A stretch of 64,000 nt of DNA. It comes from UBA1926 sp036732005. GTDB taxonomy: Bacteria > Planctomycetota > Phycisphaerae > Phycisphaerales > UBA1924. How positions within the stretch are numbered: the first letter of the stretch is position 1; each line of letters starts with the position of its first letter. The notes beneath the pieces were generated by a model, which saw only the letters and a program-made list of their open reading frames with translations, was not told the DNA's origin and did no database searches. Location: positions 62,001-126,000 of the forward strand of contig DAINDF010000008.1 of assembly GCA_036732005.1 (NCBI GenBank). The letters are read 5' to 3'. Positions 43,074 through 52,548 of this stretch are shown piece by piece. A program made the position numbers and the translations under genes.

Positions 43074-44807
43074 TCAGGTGGTCTGGGCCCCGGGGCCCCA
43101 GGCGGGGTCGAGCAGGCGCTCGGGCAGCCGCGCGTCGCGGACGGCGCGTCGCATCTCGACGATGCGGTCGGCGATGGGCTTGCGGGTCCCGTCGACGGCG
43201 ATGATCCCGCCGCGGGGCATCTCGCTGGGCTCGGGCATGTCGTAGAGCTCCTGCCAGGTGACGGACTGGACGGAGGGCTTGGCGAGCGCGATGGCGAGGA
43301 CGGCGCTGGCCCAGTCGGCCTGGAGGTCCTCGGTCCAGGGGGCACGCCAGGAGCCCGGGTGGAACTCGGCGAGGTTGGGGTCCCCCACCGCCTCGGGCAC
43401 GCCCGAGGGGGCCCCGATCGCGGTGATGGACAGGGGCTTGTCGAGGGCGGCGTAGCGGTCGAGCATGGCGCTGAAGGCCATGAGATCGCGGGCGGACTGC
43501 CCGGGCATGGGCTGGCCCATCTGCACGCGGAGGCTGAACCCGTCGACCATGATGCCGGCCTGGGTGACCATCTCGGCGTAGAGCATGGGCGGGAGGGATC
43601 GCCGGTTGGCGGTGTGGTACTCGCCCCAGGGGTGGGTGATCTCGAGGATGACCTGCGCGGTCGGGTGCAGCTTGCGGACGACGAGCACGCAGATGCGCGT
43701 CAGGTCCATCATCTGGTCGAAGGAGAAGTGGAAGTTGTCGTTGACATGCAGCCCACCGAGGACGGTCCACCGCCCGATGGTGCGGCGGTAGCGCGTGACG
43801 AGGTTCTTCATGTGCTCGTAGACGAACTCGCGGAGGGTGTCGTAGTCGTTCTCCCACACATAGAGCCAGCGCGGGACGCAGCGCTGGCGGAAGTCGATGA
43901 CCGGGCCGGCGACGACGGGGATCTTCGCCTTTCGGACCGCCCACTCGATCCACTGGTCCGTGTTGCGCCAGAAGTACTTGCCCTCCTCGGGCTCCATCTC
44001 GATCCAGCGCATGGGCACCTGGAGGAAGTCCAGGCACTCCGCCGCGGCGTTCTGCGCGGCCTCGGTGAACGAGGCGGGCGAGACGGCGCACCCGATCGCG
44101 GGGCGCGTGGGGACCGCGACGCCCACACGATCGATCGATAGCACGGGCTGGCTGGCTCGCTGCCGCGAGGCGGGGGCGTGCGGGGAGCGTTCGAGCGTGC
44201 GCTCGTAGATCTCGCCGGAGACGCGTGGACCGAAGTCGCGGCGGGCGGCCTCGAGCGCGAGGCGTTCGCCCGCCTCGACGGCGAGCCAGAGGCTTCGGAC
44301 GGCCTGCTTGTGCGCCTCGGCGCTGAACCCGTGGGTGTCGCCGACATCGGCGCGGCCCTGGGCGACGACGGCCTCGGTGAAGGCGTGGCGCGCGTCCTCG
44401 AAGAGCCGCATGATCGGGTGGTCGGGCCCGAGGTCAAAAAGGGACCAGTCTTCGAGCTTGTTGAGGAAGAGCATGAGGCGGTGGCGTGCCAGTTCCAGGC
44501 TGAGCAGGTAGGGGCGGTCGCGCTCGGGGAGCAGGCAGGTCTGGAGCGTCAGTTGCCCGAGCAGGGTCGGGACGCCGCCGGCGTCGAGATCGTGGGAGAA
44601 CCCGAGTTCCTCGAAAGTCTTGCGGTCGAGCCCGACCTGGAGGGCGAACCCGCTGGTCTCCCCGGTGGGCTTGGTGCAGGAGATCACCCCCCGCTCGAAA
44701 CGGATCTCCCCGGCGATGGGGACGGACTCCGGACCGATGAGGAACGCGTGCCGGAGCACCCGCTCGGCCTGTGGCCGGTCGCCCTCGAAAACCAGGAAAC
44801 TCAGCAT
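43074..44807 (-). CDS. GH10-like protein lacking the canonical catalytic glutamates
   Basis: A 577-residue protein. The N-terminal 200 residues are a beta-rich module I do not recognise; residues 235-560 resemble the GH10 xylanase barrel (VPMRWIEMEPEEGKYFW, WAVRKAKIPVVAGPVIDF, MLYAEMVTQAG, TWQELYDMPE). Where GH10 enzymes have WDVVNE with the acid/base glutamate, this has WTVLGGLHVND. Where the nucleophile stands in ITELD, it has LSITAIGAP. There is no signal peptide. It may have lost hydrolase activity or use other residues. GGAAGGA lies upstream of ATG. Confidence 0.75.
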   Translation of the reverse strand: MLSFLVFEGDRPQAERVLRHAFLIGPESVPIAGEIRFERGVISCTKPTGETSGFALQVGLDRKTFEELGFSHDLDAGGVPTLLGQLTLQTCLLPERDRPYLLSLELARHRLMLFLNKLEDWSLFDLGPDHPIMRLFEDARHAFTEAVVAQGRADVGDTHGFSAEAHKQAVRSLWLAVEAGERLALEAARRDFGPRVSGEIYERTLERSPHAPASRQRASQPVLSIDRVGVAVPTRPAIGCAVSPASFTEAAQNAAAECLDFLQVPMRWIEMEPEEGKYFWRNTDQWIEWAVRKAKIPVVAGPVIDFRQRCVPRWLYVWENDYDTLREFVYEHMKNLVTRYRRTIGRWTVLGGLHVNDNFHFSFDQMMDLTRICVLVVRKLHPTAQVILEITHPWGEYHTANRRSLPPMLYAEMVTQAGIMVDGFSLRVQMGQPMPGQSARDLMAFSAMLDRYAALDKPLSITAIGAPSGVPEAVGDPNLAEFHPGSWRAPWTEDLQADWASAVLAIALAKPSVQSVTWQELYDMPEPSEMPRGGIIAVDGTRKPIADRIVEMRRAVRDARLPERLLDPAWGPGAQTT

Positions 44808-44947
44808 GCGGAGAGTCGTCCTTCCGGGGGGTGCGGGGCCCCGCGTGCGGGCCGGGACAAACGGAACCGTAGCGTCCGCGAGGGGTTCGGGTGGGCCCCC
44901 TCGCCGGGCACCGGGATGATACGGGGACGGCGTGCGGCGGCGCGCGG

Positions 44948-44953
44948 TAGCAT
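44948..44953 (+). promoter_or_regulatory. -10 box of purC (leaderless start)
   Basis: TAGCAT, six bases before ATG 44960. Confidence 0.55.
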
Positions 44954-44959
44954 GGGGCT

Positions 44960-45937
44960 ATGGCGAGCTCAACGGCATCGGAGGGGGGCGGGGGCGTGTT
45001 CCAGACGGACCTGCGGCTTCCCGACCGCCGTGAGGGCAAGGTGCGCGATGTCTACCGGATGCCGGGCGAGGCCAAGATCGCCATCGTCGCGACGGACCGC
45101 CTCTCGGCGTTCGATGTGGTGATGCCCACCCCGATCCCGGGGAAGGGGCGGCTGCTGACCGAAGTGGCGGCGTTCTGGCTCCGGTTCATCGCCGACCGGG
45201 GTCTGTGCGCGACGCACCTGATCTCGACCGACGCGGAGTGCCTCCCCGAGGCCGCGTTCACCGGGACCATGGTCGGCCGGGCCGAGCTTGAGGGCCGGGT
45301 CACCATCGGCCGGCTCTGCCGGGTGCTCCCGATCGAGTTCGTGGTCCGGGGGTATCTGGAGGGGTCGGGGTGGCAGGACTACCGGCACTCCGGATCGGTC
45401 TGCGGCGTGTCGCTGCTGGCGGGGCTCAGGCAGTGCGACCGCTTGCCCCGGCCCATCTTCACCCCGGCGACCAAGGCCGAGGGTGGGCAGCACGACCTGA
45501 ACATCGACGCGGGGGCCGCCGCCCGGATCGTCGACCCGATCGCGGGCGCCGGCGTGACCGAGCGGCTCGCGGAGACGGCGATCCGGATCTACGAGGCCGC
45601 GAGCGAATATGCGGCGGGCCGGGGCGTGCTGATCGCGGACACGAAGTTCGAGTTCGGCCTCCCGCTGGATGCCTCGGGCAGGCCAACGGGCGAGGGGCCG
45701 ATCCTGATCGACGAGGCGCTGACGCCGGACAGCTCGCGGTTCTGGCCCGCGGACCGGTACGAGCCGGGGCGCCCTCAGGCGAGCTTCGACAAGCAGTTCG
45801 TGCGCGAGTACCTGCTGGATCTCGTGGAGCGCGGGCGGTGGGACAAGTCGCCGCCCGGGCCCGAGCTGCCGGGCGAGGTGGTCCAGGGCACGCTGGACCG
45901 GTACCGCGAGGTCCGCGACCGGCTCATTGGCGGTTGA
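44960..45937 (+). CDS. purC: Phosphoribosylaminoimidazole-succinocarboxamide synthase
   Basis: A 325-residue purine-synthesis enzyme (SAICAR synthetase) that joins CAIR and aspartate with ATP. GKVRDVYRMPG is the nucleotide-binding start, then ATDRLSAFDVVMP, EFVVRGYLEGSGWQDY and TKAEGGQHDLNI near the substrate site. LIADTKFEFG and LIDEALTPDSSRFW close the active site. It has the longer form of about 300 residues found in yeast and many Gram-negatives. The end overlaps the convergent secreted-protein gene by 14 bp. Confidence 0.95.
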   Translation: MASSTASEGGGGVFQTDLRLPDRREGKVRDVYRMPGEAKIAIVATDRLSAFDVVMPTPIPGKGRLLTEVAAFWLRFIADRGLCATHLISTDAECLPEAAFTGTMVGRAELEGRVTIGRLCRVLPIEFVVRGYLEGSGWQDYRHSGSVCGVSLLAGLRQCDRLPRPIFTPATKAEGGQHDLNIDAGAAARIVDPIAGAGVTERLAETAIRIYEAASEYAAGRGVLIADTKFEFGLPLDASGRPTGEGPILIDEALTPDSSRFWPADRYEPGRPQASFDKQFVREYLLDLVERGRWDKSPPGPELPGEVVQGTLDRYREVRDRLIGG

Positions 45938-47882
45938 TCGAGTCGAGGTCCGAGGCGGCCCGCTCGCGTTCCTTCTGCTCGAGGAAGGCGCGGAAGGCGG
46001 GCATCTCGGTCGGCTCGGGGAAGAGCGAGGCGAAGGAGGCCCCGCCGGCGCTCTCCTCCTTGTCGAGCGGTTCCTTGAAGCGTTCGCGGAGGATGTCGTA
46101 GGCGTAGCGCTGGAGCGTCTCGGGGGCGTAGGAGTAGGCGAGTTCGGCCTCGTCGAGGGGGAGGTCCTCGATGGTGGCGGCGAAGACGCCGCCGGCGAGG
46201 TGGCGGAAGTCCTTGTCCATCCACTCCATCCGCGCGTCGGTGCCCTGGCTGGCGACGACCTCGCGACCCTGCTGCTGGAAGTAGTACGCGTGGGCCTGGC
46301 GGGCGAAGTCGAGCTGCCCCTGGAAGAGCTGGGTGTCGCCCGCGATCAGGGCCTGGTACGCGCCCTGGAGCGAGCCCATGACCTGCGCGCCGGCGACCTG
46401 CGGGCTGGTGAACCGGTCGAAGAGCGACCGCTGCACGAACTCGTCGAGCGTGCCGTAGACACGCTGCTTGGAGAGCTGGTTGTGCAGGTTCTGGCCCGTC
46501 CAGGTGCGCAGACGGGTGTACCAGTACTCGGCCCGCTCCCGCTCGCCCCGGCGGTAGAAGAACGCGATCGCGTCCTCGAGGAAGTTCTCGTACCCGACGG
46601 CGTAGTTCCGCCGGGGCCGGCTGGGATCTTCGTACACACCCGCGCGGGAGACGACATCCTCGTAGATGTCCCCGTAGGACTCGACGAAGTAGGGGTTGGG
46701 CATGCCCTGCATGTACCCCCGGCCGCCGGACAGATAGGCCAGGTAGTTGAAGTACATGTCCCCGTCGCGGTAGAGCGCCTGGATCGCCTGCATGACCATG
46801 CGGTCGGTGTTGACAAAGTCGAAGTTGCGCCGGTTGTACTCGTCGAACCGGGTGAGTGTTCGTTCCACGCCCTGGGCGGCCCAGTAGAGCCCGTGGGCGC
46901 CGTGGTGGCGCCAGTCCAGCGGGCCGAACTTGCGGGTGTAGCGGATCATCCGCTTCGGGGACATGTGGTAGTCGTCCACGATCACCCGCTTGCGGACATG
47001 GGGGATGAGCACCTCCCACGCCTTGGCGTACTTCGGGTCGTCGAGCAGCTCGGCGAAGGCGAGGTTCCTGGGCCCGAACTCGGCCTCGGCGCGGGCACGC
47101 TGGGGCGAGAGGCGGACGGCCTGGTGCTGCGTCCAGCGGCGGAGCAGCTCGATGTCGGGCCCGACGCCCACACGCGACCGCAGCGCGTCGAGCAGTTCGG
47201 TCGTCTCCGGGGCGATCGCCGCGACGCCCCCGAGGGTCTCGGGGGCCTCGTCGATGGGCGTGAGCCACTGGGCGTAGAGCTCGATGACATCGTCCCTGCC
47301 CCGCTTGTCGGGCTCGGGCTTGGGGGGCGTGCCGACGACGACGGTCCACTCGGCGGCGAGCTCACGCTTGTAGTAGCGGTTGGAGTCGTCGGTGAACCCG
47401 CCGATCTTGTGGAGGATGATCCAGGCGAGCTCCTTGTGGAGCATGAGGTCGTTGGGGTTGGCGGGGATGCCCTCGTCGCGGAGGAGGCGGACACCCGCCA
47501 TGACCCACTGGTAGCGCTCCTCGGGGGTCTGGGTCTCGACGGAGATGTTGTACGCGAGGTTCCAGGCGTGGAAGGCCCAGACGCGCGGGAACCGGGGCTG
47601 GAGCTTGGTGATCGTCCGGGCGAGCTCGATCGCCTCGTGGAACTGGCCCGCCTCCTTCATGTCGTTGGCACGCATCCAGAGCATGTTGACGAACAGGCCG
47701 CGGAAGGCGCCCATCGCGATGCCGAGCGAGACCTCGGGCGGGTCGGAATCCTCCGCCCGCTCGGTCGCGGCGAGCTTGCTCCGCCCCGCCGAGGCCGCCA
47801 CCGCGGGCACGAGCACCGACGAGCCCAGGAGGCTCGCCAGGATGAGCAAGGCCGCGAGGATCTTGACGCTGAAGGATGACAC
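45924..47882 (-). CDS. Exported protein with TPR-like helices, last gene of the SPFH/ABC operon
   Basis: A 652-residue protein. Residues 1-30 are a signal peptide or membrane anchor (ILAALLILASLLGSSVLVPAV). The rest is mostly helical, with TPR-like pairs (FHEAIELARTITKLQPRFPRVWAF) and a long Tyr/Trp-rich middle. I recognise no enzyme motif. It starts 49 bp after the ABC permease, so it belongs to the operon that begins at 55758. A periplasmic partner of the transporter is plausible. Confidence 0.82.
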   Translation of the reverse strand: MSSFSVKILAALLILASLLGSSVLVPAVAASAGRSKLAATERAEDSDPPEVSLGIAMGAFRGLFVNMLWMRANDMKEAGQFHEAIELARTITKLQPRFPRVWAFHAWNLAYNISVETQTPEERYQWVMAGVRLLRDEGIPANPNDLMLHKELAWIILHKIGGFTDDSNRYYKRELAAEWTVVVGTPPKPEPDKRGRDDVIELYAQWLTPIDEAPETLGGVAAIAPETTELLDALRSRVGVGPDIELLRRWTQHQAVRLSPQRARAEAEFGPRNLAFAELLDDPKYAKAWEVLIPHVRKRVIVDDYHMSPKRMIRYTRKFGPLDWRHHGAHGLYWAAQGVERTLTRFDEYNRRNFDFVNTDRMVMQAIQALYRDGDMYFNYLAYLSGGRGYMQGMPNPYFVESYGDIYEDVVSRAGVYEDPSRPRRNYAVGYENFLEDAIAFFYRRGERERAEYWYTRLRTWTGQNLHNQLSKQRVYGTLDEFVQRSLFDRFTSPQVAGAQVMGSLQGAYQALIAGDTQLFQGQLDFARQAHAYYFQQQGREVVASQGTDARMEWMDKDFRHLAGGVFAATIEDLPLDEAELAYSYAPETLQRYAYDILRERFKEPLDKEESAGGASFASLFPEPTEMPAFRAFLEQKERERAASDLDSINRQ

Positions 47883-47931
47883 GCCCGACGGCTCCTGTCT
47901 CTGGGGGCGTTGAGCCGCCCCCCGTTGATTC

Positions 47932-49869
47932 CTACTGCCCCGAGTAGATCGCCAGTTCGCGCCTGCGGAACACGAACACCGAAACGGCGAACAGCAAACC
48001 CGTCGCGACGAGCAGGGCCCCGGCCCCCACCCCGACGCTCGACCAGGCCATCAGGCGGCCGTCCACGAGGCGCTTGACGGGGTCGAGGTCGCCGTAGACG
48101 GCGAAGAGCTGGCCCATGAACTCGGTGAGCCCGCTCGTGACCCATTTGTACCAGACGAACTCGCCCCTTTTGCCCGTGACCCCGTACGCCTCCGCCGCGT
48201 CGACGAGGAAGCCCGACATCTCCGCCAGCAGGAAGACGCCGAAAGACACGAGGCAGGCGACGGGGAACGAGAGGAAGGTCGCGGCGAAGACGGCGACCAT
48301 CGCCAGCACGGCGAGCTTGATCCAGAGCACGAGGACGACGCGCATGAAGTTCATGCGGTAGCCCCCCGCGGCATAGGAGACCTCGAGCGCCCGGTCGGGG
48401 ATGGTCGCCGCCGATGGATTGGGGGCGATCCCGATCGCGCCGGACGGGTCGAGCACGAGCCGCCCGTTCCAGACCTGGACATCCAGCACGCCGTCGGGCG
48501 TGACCGCGTCGGGGGGCAGCGGGAGGTTGTGGATGAAGCCCAGGCCCATCTGCCTGACATACGGCCCCGGGTCGGCGGCGTTGGGGAAGACGAAGCTCAG
48601 CGTGTAGAACAGGTCCGGGCGGTTCCCCTGCGCGTCGATGCGGATGCTCAGGGTCATCGGGCTCTGCCGGGCGACCGCCTCGCCGAGGCCCGAGATCCTG
48701 TAGTCCCGGCGGTCGCCCCTGGGGATGGACTGGTAGACCCGCAGGGCGCCCTTGTTGAGATCGGAGACGACCTTGGCGTACTCCTCGGGCGTCGTGGCGA
48801 GGTCGGGGTCGGTCAGACGCTCACGCTCGATGTACGACTCCACGCGGGCGAGGAACTCGGGGTGGTCGATGCGCAGCTCGTCGGGGATATCCAGGAACGC
48901 CGAACGCCGGGCCGAGAGCACGCGTGTTTCGAGGATGAACCGGTCCTCGGTGATGGCGGCGTCGTCGGAGATGTACGCCTGCCGCTCCCCGACCGCGGGC
49001 TGGTGACGCAGGTACTCGGCGAAGAGGAAGATGCCCGAGGCGCAGACGAGCAGCAGGATCGCGTTCAGGGAGATCAGCCCCACCCACTTGCCCAGCAGGT
49101 ACTGCCACGCGGCGACCGGCTTGGTGACGGTCTGCCAGATGACCTTGTCCCGCTGCTCGGAGGTGATCGACGAGACCCCGAACGCCAGCGTCAGCACCGC
49201 GATCACCCAGAACGAGCCCGAGACCGAATACTGGAAGAAACTCTGCACGCGGTACCGCAGCGGCTGGTCCTGGTCGAGGATCCCCGGAAGCACGGCCAGC
49301 CCGAGGATCAGCAGGATGATGAGGACCAGCGAGATCTTGAGGCGGACGGCCTCCGTGAGCATGTTGCGTGCAACGCCCACGACCGGCCCCGACCCCGAGA
49401 ACAGCGCCCGCAGCGCCTGCATCAGCGCCGTGAACGACGCGGAGAGCACGAGCACGCCGAAGAGGAGCCTCGCGTAGACCTCCGTCGGCTCGAAGAGGAA
49501 GAGCGGCACGCCGACCGCGGCGGCGATCAGCCCCAGCGCGAGGTAGGTCAGCCCCAACCCGAGCCAGATGACCACCACGCCCACCAGCGCCGCCACGGCC
49601 GCGCCGACCCCCACGCTCGCGGAGGACGAGGCCCTCTCGAGAACCCCCTCGACAAGGCGGAACTCCGGATCGTTCTTCGCCGCCTCGCCGAAGCCCTCAA
49701 GGGTGCCCAGCACGCTCTCGGCGCCGCCGAACTTCCCGCTCGCGACGCCGACCGCGTACCACCCGTACGCCAGGGCGACGACGAGCAGGAAGGCGACCGT
49801 CGCGGCGACCTTGAACCAGCGGGCGTGCTGCGTGCGGTCGAGGAGGCCGGGCAGGTCGCGGGCCTTCAT
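47932..49869 (-). CDS. ABC-2 type transporter permease
   Basis: A 645-residue membrane protein with about ten hydrophobic helices. The first six lie at about 18-38, 86-108, 110-130, 135-155, 178-198 and 218-238, then SITSEQRDKVIWQTVTKPV, a cytoplasmic loop typical of ABC-2 permeases (as in GldF/NatB-like proteins). A periplasmic domain of about 230 residues follows before the last helices. The ATG overlaps the stop of the ATPase gene (ATGA), so the two are translationally coupled. The substrate is unknown. Confidence 0.88.
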   Translation of the reverse strand: MKARDLPGLLDRTQHARWFKVAATVAFLLVVALAYGWYAVGVASGKFGGAESVLGTLEGFGEAAKNDPEFRLVEGVLERASSSASVGVGAAVAALVGVVVIWLGLGLTYLALGLIAAAVGVPLFLFEPTEVYARLLFGVLVLSASFTALMQALRALFSGSGPVVGVARNMLTEAVRLKISLVLIILLILGLAVLPGILDQDQPLRYRVQSFFQYSVSGSFWVIAVLTLAFGVSSITSEQRDKVIWQTVTKPVAAWQYLLGKWVGLISLNAILLLVCASGIFLFAEYLRHQPAVGERQAYISDDAAITEDRFILETRVLSARRSAFLDIPDELRIDHPEFLARVESYIERERLTDPDLATTPEEYAKVVSDLNKGALRVYQSIPRGDRRDYRISGLGEAVARQSPMTLSIRIDAQGNRPDLFYTLSFVFPNAADPGPYVRQMGLGFIHNLPLPPDAVTPDGVLDVQVWNGRLVLDPSGAIGIAPNPSAATIPDRALEVSYAAGGYRMNFMRVVLVLWIKLAVLAMVAVFAATFLSFPVACLVSFGVFLLAEMSGFLVDAAEAYGVTGKRGEFVWYKWVTSGLTEFMGQLFAVYGDLDPVKRLVDGRLMAWSSVGVGAGALLVATGLLFAVSVFVFRRRELAIYSGQ

Positions 49870-51083
49870 CCCTGTCGCTCCCGCTTCTCGTCGTCGTCAA
49901 CGAGCGAACCGATCACGCCGAGATCGACGCCCTCGGTCGAGGGAGGTGGCTCGCTGGAGCTCGGGGCGGGACCCGCGGGCGCCTCGGGCTCGTCGCCCTT
50001 GAGCAGCCCGGCGAGGAGGTCATCCGTCCGGTCAGGGGCGCGGGCGGACCCCGCCTCGCCCCCCGCGGGCTCGGGCGCCGCAGGGGCCTCGTCACGCACG
50101 AGGGCCTCGATGAGTTCCTCCCCGCTCGGACCCGCGGGCGCTCCGGCTCGGAGGAAGGCGGCGGTCGGGCCGCCGTGCGTCGCGCCGCTCGTGACGACAT
50201 GCTCCCGCCGCGCCTCCTCGACGATGCCCAGGAAGAGGTCCTCGAGTTTCTGCCGGGGCTTGGAGACCCGGAGCATCGACTTGGCGCCCCCGGACCGCTC
50301 ACGGATGACGCGGTCGATCTCCGCGATCGTCTCATCGTCGAGCTCGTCGGCCTCGATCGAGGTCGTCTCGCGTCGGGTCAGCAGCTCGTCGCGCTGGCCC
50401 GCGCGGCGGATCTTGCCGCCGTAGAGGATCACCATGCGATCGACGACATCCTCGACATCGGCGAGCAGGTGGCTGGAGAGCAGGATGCTCTTGCCGCGTC
50501 GCCCGAGTTCGAGGATCAGGTCCTTGACCTGCCTGGTGCCGATCGGGTCGAGGCCGGTGGTGGGCTCGTCGAGGATGAGCAGGTCGGGGTCGTTGATCAG
50601 CGCCTGGGCGATGCCGATCCGCCGCTGCATGCCCTTGGAGTACTCGCGGACGGGGCGGTGCTGAGCATGGGTGAGCCCGACCATGTCGAGCAGTTCGTCG
50701 GTGCGCGTCTTGCGGGCCTTGCGGTCGAGCTCGAACAACTTGCCGTAGTAGTCCAGCGTCTCGCGGGCGTTGAGGAACCCGTAGAGGTAACTCTCCTCGG
50801 GCAGGTACCCGATCCGCCGCTTGGTGGCGACATCGCCCGGGTCTTTCCCGAAGACCGCGATCCGCCCCGCGGTGGGCCTGAGCAGCCCGAGCAGGAGCTT
50901 GATCGTGGTGCTCTTCCCCGAGCCGTTCGGGCCGAGCAGCCCGAAGATCTCCTTGTGGTCGATGTGGAAGGTGATGTTGTCGACCGCCCGGGCACGCTGC
51001 CGCATCCAGAAGTCGCGGAACACCTTGGTGAGCCCCTGGCAGGCCACGACGGGCGTTCGGCTTGGGGCGCTCTGCTCGGGCAT
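49866..51083 (-). CDS. ABC transporter ATP-binding protein
   Basis: A 405-residue ATPase. Walker A is LLGPNGSGKSTTIKLLLG, the signature is YSKGMQRRIGIAQAL, Walker B is LLILDEPTTGLDP and the H-loop is in LLSSHLLADVEDVVD. The last 110 residues are an unusual Pro/Ala/Glu-rich extension (GPAPSSSEPPPSTEGVD) not needed for ATP binding. I chose ATG 51083 over 51089 because GGAG stands six bases before it. It energises the permease whose start overlaps its stop. Confidence 0.92.
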   Translation of the reverse strand: MPEQSAPSRTPVVACQGLTKVFRDFWMRQRARAVDNITFHIDHKEIFGLLGPNGSGKSTTIKLLLGLLRPTAGRIAVFGKDPGDVATKRRIGYLPEESYLYGFLNARETLDYYGKLFELDRKARKTRTDELLDMVGLTHAQHRPVREYSKGMQRRIGIAQALINDPDLLILDEPTTGLDPIGTRQVKDLILELGRRGKSILLSSHLLADVEDVVDRMVILYGGKIRRAGQRDELLTRRETTSIEADELDDETIAEIDRVIRERSGGAKSMLRVSKPRQKLEDLFLGIVEEARREHVVTSGATHGGPTAAFLRAGAPAGPSGEELIEALVRDEAPAAPEPAGGEAGSARAPDRTDDLLAGLLKGDEPEAPAGPAPSSSEPPPSTEGVDLGVIGSLVDDDEKRERQG

Positions 51084-51108
51084 GGTCATCTCCGACGGTC
51101 TTTCGGGC

Positions 51109-52548
51109 TCACTCGTCCTCGACGCGGATGCCCCGGTCGACCCGGTACTGCGCCTCACGCTGCGCCCTCTCACGCTCCTGCACGGCCCGGAGCCGGTCGA
51201 TCTCCTTCCGGGCCCGATCAAGCTCCTTGATGATGTCCGGGTCGGCGTTGAGCCAGAGCTCGGCCCCGTGCCCCACGGGCAGCAGCATCGTCTGCACGAA
51301 CGGCCTCGACTGGAACTCGGCCCACGCGCCCGCCCAGTCACGCTGCACCATCAGCGACGGGTTGGCTCGGAACTGCCCCTGCTTGGCCCGGAACAACTCC
51401 AGCTCGCCCCGTGCCTCCTGCACGATCGACAGCCGGTCCACCGCCGCGCCCTGGATGATCTCCACCACATCGCCCGACGCCGACCGGCCCTCCGCCGCCA
51501 GCGCCCCCGCGAGAAGCGGATCGGACCCGAGCAGCGCCCGCTCCGCCTCGGTGAACTCGATCGGGCTGCCCTCGAAGGCCGCGTCGATCCTCGCCAGCAC
51601 CGCCCGGGCCTCCTCGGCCTCGCCCGTCTCGATGGCGAGCTCGTACCGGGAGATCAGCCACAGCAGCGCGTCCCCCGCCGTGCCCGCGGCGCTGTTGAGC
51701 AGGCGGGCCCGCTCGCTGCGGGCCTCGGTGATCGCCTTCTGGGCCTCGCTGCGCGCGTCGAGCACCGCCCTGAACTTGCGGAGAAGCGAGCCCGGGGCGG
51801 TGCGCTGCCCGAGCTCGAACCGCTCGATGCGGATCCCCGAGCCGATCTCGTCCAGCGTCTGCTGCGCCAGCTCCTGGGCACGCTGCGCGATCGCCCGCGT
51901 GCCGCCCTCCTGCGGCTTGAGCAGCTCGTCGATGCCGATCGTCGCGATCGTGCGCACGACGCCCCGCTTCAACGCGGCGCGGACGATCATGTCCTCGTGG
52001 TCGGCGTAGATGTTCTCGACATACTGCACCGGGCTCTCGCGCCGGTAGACCGCCTGCCACTGCGTGTGCGCGATGTTCAGATCGGCGGTGATCAGCGACC
52101 CGTCCCGCTCCGGGTTGAGCTGCGACCGCCCCTGCAGGTTCTCGATCGAGTCCGACGAGGCGTTCTGCGACACGAACGGCCAGAACTCGCGGTTCAGCTC
52201 GGGCGCGATGTTCCCCGTGTTCACCTTGATGAGCTCGCCGAGCGGGTAGGGCGCGGCGAAGTGGAACCCGGGGTCCAGGTTGGTGCTCACCGCCCGCCCG
52301 AACAGGACCGCGATGCCTCGCTCGCCCTCCTTGACCGTCTGGAACCCGCTGAAAACGAACAGCGCCGCCAGCGCGATCATCGCGAACTGCAGCAGCCCGA
52401 AGGTGATCCGCAGCGCGTCGGCCAGCGACTGGTTCGCCGGGTCCATCATCGCCGCGTCCTGCGCCCCCGCCCCGTCCCGCAGGCGCACCGACGCCGGACG
52501 CGAAGCCCCGCCGCCCGGCTGGATCTCGTCGATCGGGGGCTCGGTCAC
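51109..52548 (-). CDS. SPFH/HflK-like membrane protein
   Basis: A 479-residue protein. One membrane helix lies near 50-70, then an SPFH (Band 7) domain: FQTVKEGERGIAVLFGRAV, FHFAAPYPLGELIKVNTG and ITADLNIAHTQWQAVYR. A helical, Arg/Glu-rich region (AVLDARSEAQKAITEARSER) follows. HflK-like proteins form large membrane rings that regulate FtsH protease or shape membrane domains. Its GTG start overlaps the stop of the next SPFH gene (GTGA). It is the third of three SPFH genes in this operon. Confidence 0.88.
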   Translation of the reverse strand: MTEPPIDEIQPGGGASRPASVRLRDGAGAQDAAMMDPANQSLADALRITFGLLQFAMIALAALFVFSGFQTVKEGERGIAVLFGRAVSTNLDPGFHFAAPYPLGELIKVNTGNIAPELNREFWPFVSQNASSDSIENLQGRSQLNPERDGSLITADLNIAHTQWQAVYRRESPVQYVENIYADHEDMIVRAALKRGVVRTIATIGIDELLKPQEGGTRAIAQRAQELAQQTLDEIGSGIRIERFELGQRTAPGSLLRKFRAVLDARSEAQKAITEARSERARLLNSAAGTAGDALLWLISRYELAIETGEAEEARAVLARIDAAFEGSPIEFTEAERALLGSDPLLAGALAAEGRSASGDVVEIIQGAAVDRLSIVQEARGELELFRAKQGQFRANPSLMVQRDWAGAWAEFQSRPFVQTMLLPVGHGAELWLNADPDIIKELDRARKEIDRLRAVQERERAQREAQYRVDRGIRVEDE

